A stretch of 64,000 nt of DNA from Verrucomicrobiota bacterium (lineage in GTDB: Bacteria > Verrucomicrobiota > Verrucomicrobiia > Opitutales > Opitutaceae). Below are positions 9,007 to 16,921 of the stretch, in pieces. The position numbers and the translations under genes are program-made. The stretch's first letter is position 1. Each line of letters starts with the position of its first letter. The DNA lies in NCBI GenBank assembly GCA_023399155.1, contig JAEWQP010000038.1:1-64000 (forward strand), in the 5' to 3' direction. The notes below the pieces were generated by a model. That model saw only the letters and a list, made by a program, of their open reading frames with translations. It was not told the origin of the DNA and did no database searches.

Positions 9007-10047
9007 GTGGCATGGACGCTGCAGGGGATTCCGCCGATGATCCGACCCCAATTCCCCCGGCCGATCGCCCCCGGTGTTTGTCGTTCTTTTGGTGCGATCA
9101 GCGCGATCGCCGGGTTCATCATCTCCGGCATTGCAGTTACTCAGGGAGACGCGGACGCAGCGCCCTCTTCGGTCGAAAGCAGAGAGTTGCAGGCATCGCT
9201 CGACTCCTTTGGTTTCAATCCTCCCGAAAACGGTGCAGAGCTTTTCGCACCGGATGTCGTTTCCCGGCCGGATCGCTTTGAGGCGCGCATCGCGTTTTCT
9301 CCCGATCTCCGGGAGTGTTACCTCACCGAAACGGATGCGACTTTCTCCCGCCCAAGGCTTCTTGTGGCACGCCGCGGAAGCGACGGATGGTCGGCGTTCG
9401 AGGCGGTCGGGTTCGGCGCGGCATTCGCCGTGTGCCACGAGCCGTTCGTGTCGGACGACAACCAGCGCCTCTACTTCACGGCCGACGGTCGGGACCGGGC
9501 CACCGGAGACGCGCGCGACTTCTGGGTCGTCGAACGGACGGAATCCGGCTGGGGCGAACCGGCCCGTCTGGCCGAGCCGGTCAACTCGAACGCTGTCGAG
9601 TTCTACTTCAACCAAAGCTCCGACGGCACCATCATCTTCACGTCGAATCGCCCGGGTGGATACGGTGATTTCGACCTCTACCAGGTCGAGACAGACCCCG
9701 AGGGCTTGGTGCGTGCCGTGAATCTGGGAGCCCCATGCAATACTCCGGGTCCTGAGTTCGATCCATGCCTGTCGACGGATGGTCGGCTCTTGGTGTTCGC
9801 CTCGGCGCAGCATGGCGAGCCTCACCTGGATATCTACATGTCCTCGCGTGATTCGCGAGGGGTGTGGGCAAAGCCGGTTCCGGTACGAGGCGACGTCAAC
9901 ACCGCGGCAAACGAGTATGCCCCCACGTTTTCTCGAGACGGCCGCTGTTTGTTCTTCGTGCGTCACGACGGAAAGCAGAGCGACGTGTTCTGGGTGGCCA
10001 CGGACCAAATCGGGGAGATGCAGACCGGGGATAGGTCTCGCCCCTGA
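9007..10047 (+). CDS. WD40-like (PD40/TolB-type) beta-propeller protein
   Basis: A 346-residue protein with repeated PD40 blades: RIAFSPDLRECYLTE, PFVSDDNQRLYFTADGR, YFNQSSDGTIIFTSNRPGGY, PCLSTDGRLLVFASAQ and APTFSRDGRCLFFVRHDGK. These give a propeller of about five or six blades, as in TolB C-terminal domains and secreted TolB-like proteins. A hydrophobic segment near residues 28-45 (FGAISAIAGFIISGIAVTQG) suggests export or anchoring. The longest frame begins with GTG at 9007; an ATG at 9037 would give a shorter and perhaps better signal peptide. The partner or ligand is unknown. The R1 copy begins just after its stop codon. Confidence 0.8.
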   Translation: MAWTLQGIPPMIRPQFPRPIAPGVCRSFGAISAIAGFIISGIAVTQGDADAAPSSVESRELQASLDSFGFNPPENGAELFAPDVVSRPDRFEARIAFSPDLRECYLTETDATFSRPRLLVARRGSDGWSAFEAVGFGAAFAVCHEPFVSDDNQRLYFTADGRDRATGDARDFWVVERTESGWGEPARLAEPVNSNAVEFYFNQSSDGTIIFTSNRPGGYGDFDLYQVETDPEGLVRAVNLGAPCNTPGPEFDPCLSTDGRLLVFASAQHGEPHLDIYMSSRDSRGVWAKPVPVRGDVNTAANEYAPTFSRDGRCLFFVRHDGKQSDVFWVATDQIGEMQTGDRSRP

Positions 10048-10275
10048 CACAGTCGGCCTCCGGAAAGTCCGCACGCCGTCAGTCCGCGATCCGGACGTTG
10101 GCCCTTCCCCCAGGATGCGTTTCGTTCCCTTCGGTTCGTCCTCGTGCTTGCTTGCTCCGGAGCCTTCGCGCCGTGGCGTCTTGAGGGCCGCACCGCGGCC
10201 GGGCGCGAACCTCTCTTCGGGAACTCGTCGCGGAGAGATGTGAGAAGTCCAACGTGGTCTCTCGGCGCGATTCCG
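10040..10275. repeat. R1 repeat, single divergent copy
   Basis: One copy of R1: GGCCTCCGGAAAGTC, then GGACGTTGGCCC, TTCGGTTCGTCCTCGTGC, the block CCTTCGCGCCGTGGCGTCTTGA and GCACCGCGGCCGGGCGCG, and a degenerate CGATTCCGTCGTCG end. It is more diverged than the arrays upstream and runs directly into the NmrA-like gene tail. Confidence 0.75.
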
Positions 10276-10478
10276 TCGTCGTGGAGGTCGTCGCCCGCGA
10301 GCCATGGGAAGCCACGTTTCGGAACTTCGGCTTCTCCGAACCGGCGGCGCGCTCATACGCAAAGATGACCGGTGTCACGATCGACGAGCCCGACTTCCCG
10401 TCCGACCCAGTTCGCGGCAGCACGTCGTTGACTGATTACGTCAGGCTCCGTCGTGAGGGAGAAACGGGAGACCGCTAG
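10275..10478 (+). pseudogene. C-terminal remnant of an NmrA-like NAD(P)-binding protein
   Basis: The frame ending at the TAG at 10476-10478 reads VEVVAREPWEATFRNFGFSE, then YAKMTGVTIDEPDFPSD and GSTSLTDYVR. This matches the pattern of the last 60 or so residues of NmrA/SDR-type proteins (a W-E-x-x-F motif, a short acidic strand, then a Gly-Thr/Ser-x-x-L-x-x-hydrophobic end). No Rossmann glycine motif is present upstream, because the R1 repeat lies there instead. I infer a truncated gene whose 5' part was lost at the repeat junction. The family call is from memory. Confidence 0.45.
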
Positions 10479-10685
10479 AGCCGTAACAGGAAAATCGTTA
10501 CCGATGACGGCACGGATCATCCGAAGGCGCGACCGCCGATAGTGCCTACACGACGCAGTCATCGCAAAGAGCCCGTGGTTGTTGAACAGGCCATGACCAC
10601 CTCTGGCGAATCTCGTCGGGGCTGGTTCGGACCACCGGCATTTCACCCTTGGCAGCTGCGCCGGCCTGCCAAGAGTTGCCGCTTC

Positions 10686-10934
10686 ATGAACTATCGCACG
10701 CGCGCCGAGTACTACAGCAAAGGCATCACCCAGGGCGCGATCGACGCGGCCGAGGTCATTGCCTGGTCCGACGAGGTGATCGTCGCGGCCGACAAGACTG
10801 AAGAATGGATGGTCGAGATCTCGAGCTGCGGTCCCGATGACCGTCTCAAAGTGCTCAGTCTCCTCAACTCCGTTCCCGGCCAGCCCGATGAGGCTGAACT
10901 GGCTGCGCTCCTCGCCGCCAAAGGTTTGAGCTGA
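10686..10934 (+). CDS. Small hypothetical protein
   Basis: An 82-residue acidic, helical protein (MNYRTRAEYYSKGITQGAID, EVIAWSDEVIVAADKTEEWM, ending ELAALLAAKGLS). The internal ATG at 10686 is preferred over the open frame start at 10542, because the upstream residues look like non-coding translation. It has no signal peptide or membrane segment. I do not recognise a family; the ordered helical pattern and conserved-looking core suggest a real cytosolic protein, perhaps a small immunity or regulatory protein. It sits alone between two R1 copies. Confidence 0.55.
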   Translation: MNYRTRAEYYSKGITQGAIDAAEVIAWSDEVIVAADKTEEWMVEISSCGPDDRLKVLSLLNSVPGQPDEAELAALLAAKGLS

Positions 10935-10984
10935 ACCCGGGGCGGAGCCGCGGCCACGGACGGAAACGAGGACAAGCCGCGCCC

Positions 10985-11300
10985 CTGAATCCGGCGCACT
11001 CCGAAAAGTAGGCGCTGCGCCTGTCGGCGATCAGACGTTTGCCGCCTCCTGCCCCAGGATGCGTTCCATGCCCTTCGGTTCGTCCTCGTTCGTTTCTGCT
11101 CCAGAACCTTTGCGCCCTGGCGTCTCGAGGCCGCACCGCGGCCGGGCGCGAGCCTCGCTTCAGGCGTTGGTCGCTGTTTGGCGCGAAAGACCCAACGTAC
11201 TCTCCCTGCGCGACTCCATCGTCGACCTTTTCAGACTTGTATCGCGCAGAGACGCAAAGGCGCCAAGGGAACCACCGTGGTTAATACGCGTGACGCTTTG
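10985..11300. repeat. R1 repeat, single copy
   Basis: A full R1 unit: CGCCTCCTGCCCCAGGATGCG, AACCTTTGCGCCCTGGCGTC, GCACCGCGGCCGGGCGCG, CGACTCCATCGTCGACC, and the closing arm CAGAGACGCAAAGGCGCCAAGG at about 11249-11270. It lies between the small gene ending at 10934 and the stop codon of the cytochrome gene at 11335. Confidence 0.8.
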
Positions 11301-11334
11301 CGAGCTTCACGCCGACGCTCCGATGCGGCCCGCG

Positions 11335-12684
11335 TCACAGGGACTTGAGGTACTCCACGAGTTCATCCTTTTCGCGGTCAGTCAGGCCCGTGTTGAGGTG
11401 CGCGTCATAGTGGTCGACGACACTGCGATAGGTCGGAAAGCGCCCGTCGTGGTAGAACCCACCTTTCGCGCGGGCGAACAATCCGGCCAAGGGCGTCGTG
11501 CGGTAGCGTTCGTCGGGAGAGCGCTGCGCCTGGAAGTCGTCGATCCCGATCTCCTCGGGCGTGTGCATGTTCCAGCCCGGCTCGCTAAATAGCGGCGGCA
11601 CGTGGCAGGTCGCGCACTGCGCCTTCCCGTTGAAGTGTTCCTTGCCGCGCCGCGCCGCACGCGGATCAAAACTTCCCCGTGGCGGGCGCGGCGCGGGAAT
11701 CGCCAACTGATAGACGTGCAGCGCCGCCAGCTTTGAGGTCACGAGATCGGGATCGCTGCGCACATTATCCAGGCCGAGTGTCGCGGCGATGGGGAATTTC
11801 TCCGCATCAGCGAGGCGCGGATCGTAGAAGGTCCCGCGTCCACCCATCTCGAGGTTGGCGACCAGCGCGTTCCAATGCGCGACCGAACCCCAGCCCGTGT
11901 AGGTGTGAAGGTTGATGCCCGCGAGGCCGAACGCGGCCGGCAGGAGAGTCGCCGCGGGCTTGCCGTCGGGACGGAAGGCTTTCCCGTCGAGCAGCAACGC
12001 GGCGTCGAACTTCCCCGGCCCCCAACTCGCGAGAACCTCGCGCACGGTGTCGGCATCGACACCGAGTGCATCAGTGAACGGCGACAAGTCCGGGGCGAGG
12101 CTGATGATCGCGCCCACATTGAGATCGCGGTTGGGCCATCCGTCCAGACGACGACCGATCCCTGGCGCGAATGCATTGTCGACGGTCGAGTGGCACAAAG
12201 CGCACTGGATGCCCATGGACTTGAGGCGACCATCCTCGGCAAAGAAGCCTGTCACGCCGACCACGGCGTTGAGCTTCAACAACGCCAGCGTGGTCGCCGG
12301 ATCCTCGAGATCGACCTTGCCGGCCCGGATCTGCCTGCGGAGCGAAGACGGCAGGGATTCCGCATCGACCTTGAGACCCACCGCGAGCGCCGTGGCCGGG
12401 CTCACGCCGGGTCCGACGCCCCCGAGGCCCGCTCCCGCCAGGGCTTCGTGCAGCCTGAGCGCTCCGCCCCAGAACGCCTCGTCACCGAAGGTCTCGTAGC
12501 GGAATATCTGACGGCCGCTCAGAAACTGCCCGGCCAGGTTCTGCGCGATAGTGCGGTCAAACTCAGATGGGGCATCCGCGATGCCGAGGCGCGGTGATCC
12601 TCCCGCGTGGACGGAGAACGCGCCAGAGAGGGCAACGCCCGCGCCGATGAGCGCGAGACGGGTGACGATGGTTCGGGGGTGCAT
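11335..12684 (-). CDS. Di-heme c-type cytochrome, peroxidase-like
   Basis: About 449 residues with a signal peptide (MHPRTIVTRLALIGAGVALSGAFSVHAG). There are two CxxCH heme sites: CALCH at 161-165 (GIQCALCHSTVDNAF) and CATCH at 357-361 (KAQCATCHVPPLFSEPGW). The sequence between and after includes PLAGLFARAKGGFYHDGRF and LTDREKDELVEYLKSL, as in the MauG/cytochrome c peroxidase-like and 'cytochrome c family' periplasmic proteins with a C-terminal mono-heme domain. It probably moves electrons in the periplasm; peroxidase activity is not provable here. The ATG at 12729 is an alternative start, but 12684 begins directly at the signal peptide. No operon partner. Confidence 0.85.
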   Translation of the reverse strand: MHPRTIVTRLALIGAGVALSGAFSVHAGGSPRLGIADAPSEFDRTIAQNLAGQFLSGRQIFRYETFGDEAFWGGALRLHEALAGAGLGGVGPGVSPATALAVGLKVDAESLPSSLRRQIRAGKVDLEDPATTLALLKLNAVVGVTGFFAEDGRLKSMGIQCALCHSTVDNAFAPGIGRRLDGWPNRDLNVGAIISLAPDLSPFTDALGVDADTVREVLASWGPGKFDAALLLDGKAFRPDGKPAATLLPAAFGLAGINLHTYTGWGSVAHWNALVANLEMGGRGTFYDPRLADAEKFPIAATLGLDNVRSDPDLVTSKLAALHVYQLAIPAPRPPRGSFDPRAARRGKEHFNGKAQCATCHVPPLFSEPGWNMHTPEEIGIDDFQAQRSPDERYRTTPLAGLFARAKGGFYHDGRFPTYRSVVDHYDAHLNTGLTDREKDELVEYLKSL

Positions 12685-12938
12685 GACTTGCGTGGGTTGA
12701 TTGAGAGACGGAGTGTGCCTGTCTATCATTCGATGCCGGGAGCTGACCGACGTTACAGGTCATCGCGAATTCGTGCCTGTTTCAGATGGCGTCGCCATGA
12801 CCGACCTGCCAGCGACAGCATCGGGCCCATAAAGCCGCTCGCGCGATGTTCCGGCCAGGGACGTGTGAATCCCTGCCTCACATCAACCCGCGCGCGACCG
12901 CCGTCACTTGCCCCACGGCCCGGGAGCGCTGCGCCCAC

Positions 12939-13781
12939 CTATTCGCCCGACGCGGGTTCGACCTGCTCTTCCACGATGTCGTGTGGAATGATGCCGCTGA
13001 GCGCGAGGTTCACCACCACCGGGCCGTTGTCGGTCATCGTCACCCAGGTGATGTGATCGAACTCCCCATACTCCGGGCCGCGCAGCCCGCTCTTGCCGCC
13101 GCACGTGGCGAGAATGTAATGGGCCATGCCCTGGCGTTCGCCCTTGAGATACTGGTGGTGATGGCCGGAGAAGACCGTGTAGTGCCGGCCCGCCAGCGCC
13201 GCTTCCACCGCGTCGTAGCCCTGCCTTTCCGGATAGAACCACAACGGCCGATGCATGAACACAAGCGTCCACCGCACGTCGGCATGCTCGGCGAGCGTGC
13301 GGCGCACGAATTCCGCCTGCTCCCGGCCGATCCCGCCGCGCTGGATCTCCTCGGTGTGCAGGATGAGAAACAATACCTTCTCGTGCACAAAACTGTACCA
13401 GGGATCGCCACGCCTCTCCTTCCACACCGCGAGCATCTCGGGATTGCTGATGTCGTGGTTGCCGGCCACGTAGAAAAACTTCATCGGCAGCCGCCCGATG
13501 ATCGACTCCATCGCGTCCCACTCGGCGTGCGCTCGTGCCGGATCACGGGTGTATCCACCGATCAGATCGCCGACGGAGAAGACAAACTCCGGCTGCAACT
13601 GGACGACCTTGCCCACCGCATCCTCGAACACACCGGGCCTCGGCGCCGCAGTACGGTCGGCGACGATGGCAAAGCGGAAAACGCCGGGCCCGTTGTGAAA
13701 CGGACGATCGGTGTCGGGAATCTGCGCGACAGCGATCGTCGTCAAATACAGGGCGGCAAGGAGCAACGGCGAGATGTGCAT
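12939..13781 (-). CDS. Secreted calcineurin-like metallophosphoesterase
   Basis: About 280 residues from the ATG at 13781, which starts a signal peptide (MHISPLLLAALYLTTIAVAQ); the open frame begins at 13856. Metallophosphoesterase motifs occur in order: FAIVADRTA (motif I, Asp present, the usual His replaced), VFSVGDLIGG (GDxxG), YVAGNHDISN (GNHD), TLVFMHRPLW (His), and VFSGHHHQYL (GHxH). These ligands form a di-metal site cleaving phosphate esters. The substrate is unknown. It stands alone and convergent to the GH97 gene's neighbourhood. Confidence 0.87.
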   Translation of the reverse strand: MHISPLLLAALYLTTIAVAQIPDTDRPFHNGPGVFRFAIVADRTAAPRPGVFEDAVGKVVQLQPEFVFSVGDLIGGYTRDPARAHAEWDAMESIIGRLPMKFFYVAGNHDISNPEMLAVWKERRGDPWYSFVHEKVLFLILHTEEIQRGGIGREQAEFVRRTLAEHADVRWTLVFMHRPLWFYPERQGYDAVEAALAGRHYTVFSGHHHQYLKGERQGMAHYILATCGGKSGLRGPEYGEFDHITWVTMTDNGPVVVNLALSGIIPHDIVEEQVEPASGE

Positions 13782-14245
13782 GGGGAAACGCAGGAAAAAC
13801 GCGACCCACCCTCCCGGCATCACGGGCAGGATCGACCTGGTCTCACGCGACGCCAAACGCTGGTCGTGTCAACCCAAGGCGACCCGTCGCGACCTGGCCA
13901 GGACGAGGAGACTCCGGGCGACCGCGCCTCGACGCCAGTTTCGCGCGAGCGCCACGAAGCCCGATGTCACATCAGGACACCGCCCCGAACGCCCGACTCT
14001 CGAAGCGACACCGTTTCACCTCACCGCGGGGGGGTGGTGAGGATCCGCGCCCATGCCTGCACCGGCATGGCCCGAAGCGCGTGTGCATTTATCGGATCGT
14101 CATCCTGCGGGCCTCCGTAAAGCCTGCGAGGTCCGCCGTCCCACATTGCCCTCAAGAACTCGTAGCCGCTTGGGAGTCGCTGTCCCAGGCAGAACACTCC
14201 CTTCACGGATACCTCCTTTCTGATATCATTCAGGCTCATCCAACC
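13782..14245. other. Intergenic stretch without recognised features
   Basis: This is the divergent space between the metallophosphoesterase and GH97 genes. Open frames crossing it are extensions or shadows of those genes. No member of the dispersed repeat families was seen. Promoters for both genes are expected here. Confidence 0.4.
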
Positions 14246-16075
14246 ATGACTCTGCGCTTTTTGTTTCTCGGCGTCGCCGCCCTGCTTTGCAGTTCGACCT
14301 CCCTCGCGGAAACGGTCGCCGTGCAGTCGCCGGGCGCCCACCTCACGCTGACGTTCGAGATCGCGGCCGACGGTGGCGTGACCCACGCGCTCGCGGTTGA
14401 TGGACATGCGGTCATCGCCCCGTCGCCGGTCGGCTTCACCGGCGGACGCTTCAGCGGCGTCAAACGTCGGGCCGAGGACACCGTGTGGGAACCCGTCTGG
14501 GGCAAGCGCGCCATCGTGCCCGACCGTTACCACGAGGCCACGCTCGACCTCGGCACCTATCAGATCCAGGCCCGTGCCTACGATGACGGCGTGGCTTTCC
14601 GCTACGTCTTTCCGGGTGAGGCGCCGACGGGGGTTGAAGCCACCCAGTTCGCCTTCGCTGGCGATTACACCGCGTGGTACACCAACGGCGAGAATCACAA
14701 CATCGGCCCGGAAAAATTAAGCGCCGCCGAGGGCGAGCGGATTCCTGTGGCGACGATGCGCACCGATCGCGGCGATTACCTCGCGTTGCACGAGGCCGAT
14801 CTTTCCGAAGGCGAACCGCTGCTGCTGGGGTCCACGCGGGGCGAGAGCACACTTCGTATCAACTCGAAGCCTACGACTGCATGGCGGGTCGTCATGTTCG
14901 GCCGCACACCCGTCGCGTTGGTCGACTCCCACCTGATCGAACTGCTCAATCCACCGCCACCCGCCGACAGCGATTTTTCCTGGGTCAAACCCGGCGTGGC
15001 GGTCTGGGACTGGCGCATCAACGGGGCGCAGGTCGACGGTTTCCACTACGACATGTCGCTGACGTCGTGGAAGCGGATGGTCGACTTCGCCTCGGAGAAT
15101 CGCATGCCGCATCTCGTGCTGGATGCCAACTGGTATGGGCCGGAATTTGGCCAGGACTCCGATCCGGTGAAGGGCGGCAAGGTGGAGCAAGTGAAGGCGA
15201 TCATCGCCTATGCGAAGGAAAGGAACGTCGGCGTCTGGCTGTATCTGAACGACGTGGGCGGTCGCAGGTTTCCGCTGGAGGAAACGCTGAAGCAATACGG
15301 CGAATGGGGCGCGACGGGCGTCAAATACGGTTTCATGAACGGATCGCCGGAGGAGAAAAACCAGCGCACGCGGCTGATCACCGCCCTGTGCGCGAAGAAC
15401 AGGCTGCTCTGCAACTTCCACGACTATCCAGTCCACCCCTACGGCCAGATGCGCACGTGGCCCAATGCCGTGACGCGCGAGTTCTGCCAGGCACAGCTCG
15501 ACGGCCACAAGGTTTTCCAGCCGAGGACCTTCGCGACAAGCGTGTTCGTGAACATGCTTGCTGGTCCACTCGACATGAACAACGGCCTCGCCGATCTCAC
15601 CCAGGCCGGTCGCGTGGACCATGGCGTGCCCGTGCCGTCCACGCTCACCGCCGAGGCGGCCCGCACGCTGATCGTCTTCTCCGGCGCCACGATCATCCCG
15701 GACATTCCCGAGTACTACCGGAAGCACCCGGAGTTGCTGCGCTTCCTTGCGGCGCAGCAGATGCCCTGGCGCGAGAGCATGACACTCGCCGGCGAGATCG
15801 GTGAATACATCGTGATGGCCCGCCAGGCGGCGGATGGCGCGTGGTTGATCGGCGCCGCCACCAACGAGTCGCCGCGCCGACTCGAGGTGCCGCTCTCATT
15901 TCTGCCGGCCGGAGACTACGAGGCCCTCATCATCCAGGACGGCCCGAACTCCGACTACCGCACGCACGCCGAGGACTACCGCGCGGAAACGCGTCGGCTC
16001 TCGCCCAACGACACCGTGCGCCTCGAACTCGCGCCCGGCGGCGGAGCGTGCGTGCTGCTGAAAGCCAAGCCGTGA
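14246..16075 (+). CDS. Glycoside hydrolase family 97
   Basis: A 609-residue secreted enzyme with a signal peptide (MTLRFLFLGVAALLCSSTSLA); the frame extends upstream but 14246 fits. It has the GH97 order: an N-terminal beta-super-sandwich (LTLTFEIAADGGVTHALAVDG), a (beta/alpha)8 barrel (WDWRINGAQVDGFHYDMSLTS, HLVLDANWYGPEFGQDSDP, GVWLYLNDVGG, WGATGVKYGFMNGS, LLCNFHDYPVHPYGQMRTWP) and a C-terminal beta domain. In retaining GH97 galactosidases the nucleophile is an Asp in the strand that here reads VKYGF, with Gly362 at that place. This points to the inverting glucosidase-type subgroup, with Glu412 (VTREF) as a candidate acid. It hydrolyses alpha-glucosides or galactosides in the periplasm; the exact sugar is inferred only. 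Confidence 0.87.
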   Translation: MTLRFLFLGVAALLCSSTSLAETVAVQSPGAHLTLTFEIAADGGVTHALAVDGHAVIAPSPVGFTGGRFSGVKRRAEDTVWEPVWGKRAIVPDRYHEATLDLGTYQIQARAYDDGVAFRYVFPGEAPTGVEATQFAFAGDYTAWYTNGENHNIGPEKLSAAEGERIPVATMRTDRGDYLALHEADLSEGEPLLLGSTRGESTLRINSKPTTAWRVVMFGRTPVALVDSHLIELLNPPPPADSDFSWVKPGVAVWDWRINGAQVDGFHYDMSLTSWKRMVDFASENRMPHLVLDANWYGPEFGQDSDPVKGGKVEQVKAIIAYAKERNVGVWLYLNDVGGRRFPLEETLKQYGEWGATGVKYGFMNGSPEEKNQRTRLITALCAKNRLLCNFHDYPVHPYGQMRTWPNAVTREFCQAQLDGHKVFQPRTFATSVFVNMLAGPLDMNNGLADLTQAGRVDHGVPVPSTLTAEAARTLIVFSGATIIPDIPEYYRKHPELLRFLAAQQMPWRESMTLAGEIGEYIVMARQAADGAWLIGAATNESPRRLEVPLSFLPAGDYEALIIQDGPNSDYRTHAEDYRAETRRLSPNDTVRLELAPGGGACVLLKAKP

Positions 16076-16256
16076 CGAGCGAGCAACGCTGCTCCAGGTG
16101 ATGCTTGCCCGCACGCCCGGCGATCCGGTCCCGCGTCACCTGTGAGAAGCGAGGAGGATCCTGGTGCCGACGGGCGGGCGGCGGGCAGGCGGGTGGCGCA
16201 GCGAAGAGCTGCGCCTGACCCGTTCTGGCCTGAACCCAGCACCTGCAACGCTGGCC

Positions 16257-16652
16257 TCACGCAGACGCTGCGCTGCGACGGGTTTCGCTCTGGCGCATCA
16301 TCTCATCCAGATCCGCGGCCGGGCGGATTTCCCACGGCCCAAAGGTCGGTCCGGGGTGTCGGGAGATCAAATCGATGGCATGGTTCAAATCCCGCGCCTC
16401 GAGGATCATGATGCCGCCGAGTTGCTCCTTGGTTTCGGCGAAGGGGCCGTCGGTGACCACGACGCGTCCGTTCACGGAGCGCAGGGTCATCGCGGTGTTT
16501 GGCGGCTGCAGGGCGTGCCCGCCCTGGAAGTGCCCCTTGGCGCGTAGCTCGTTGTCGTATTCAAAACAGCGATCCATCATCGCGTTCATCTCGGCTTCAG
16601 GAATGGAGGGGAAGTAGGCGGGATCGACGTAGCCCAGGCAGATGAATTTCAT
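16257..16652 (-). CDS. DGPF/YCII-related protein
   Basis: A 131-residue cytosolic protein with the family hallmark VTDGPFAETKEQLGG, preceded by MTLRSVNGRVV and followed by a short ferredoxin-like second half (LEARDLNHAIDLISRHPG, then GPWEIRPA). DGPF proteins are regularly encoded next to ECF42-type sigma factors, and here the sigma gene lies 269 bp upstream on the same strand, so the two are probably functionally linked. The biochemical role of DGPF proteins is not settled; a YciI-like fold is known for the family. Confidence 0.9.
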   Translation of the reverse strand: MKFICLGYVDPAYFPSIPEAEMNAMMDRCFEYDNELRAKGHFQGGHALQPPNTAMTLRSVNGRVVVTDGPFAETKEQLGGIMILEARDLNHAIDLISRHPGPTFGPWEIRPAADLDEMMRQSETRRSAASA

Positions 16653-16833
16653 AGGTCATGTGAGTTGATAGGTGGCGCCCCGACGTGGGGCAGGAACATA
16701 CGCTGGTCGAACGGCCCTGCCTGTTTTCGACACCGGCCACGCAAATAGTTCAGCCAATCTGCCGCAGTTCCATCAGGTCACTGAGGGCACCAGCCTTCGC
16801 CAAGGCTTCGGCTTGGCAGTCAGAGGGAGATCG

Positions 16834-16854
16834 AGGAGCGCACAAAGCGCTCCT
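16834..16854. terminator. Strong hairpin between the sigma gene and the DGPF gene
   Basis: AGGAGCGC and GCGCTCCT form a perfect 8-bp stem around an ACAAA loop. It lies 68 bp after the sigma factor's stop codon and before the DGPF gene, on the minus-strand transcript. No long T run follows, so it may attenuate transcription or stabilise RNA rather than terminate it. Confidence 0.35.
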
Positions 16855-16921
16855 TGCAGAACGAAAATCACGCATTCATCGAGTGGCTCACGAGACGATG
16901 CGTTCAGGGAGCCGCGTTCTT

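Noticed and set aside
8863..10362. 499-codon minus-strand frame
   Set aside because: Antisense to the PD40 propeller gene and extends into an R1 copy.
16077..16145. CAGGTGA...TCACCTG inverted repeat after GH97 as a terminator
   Set aside because: The arms are separated by a long loop and no T run follows; too weak to call.
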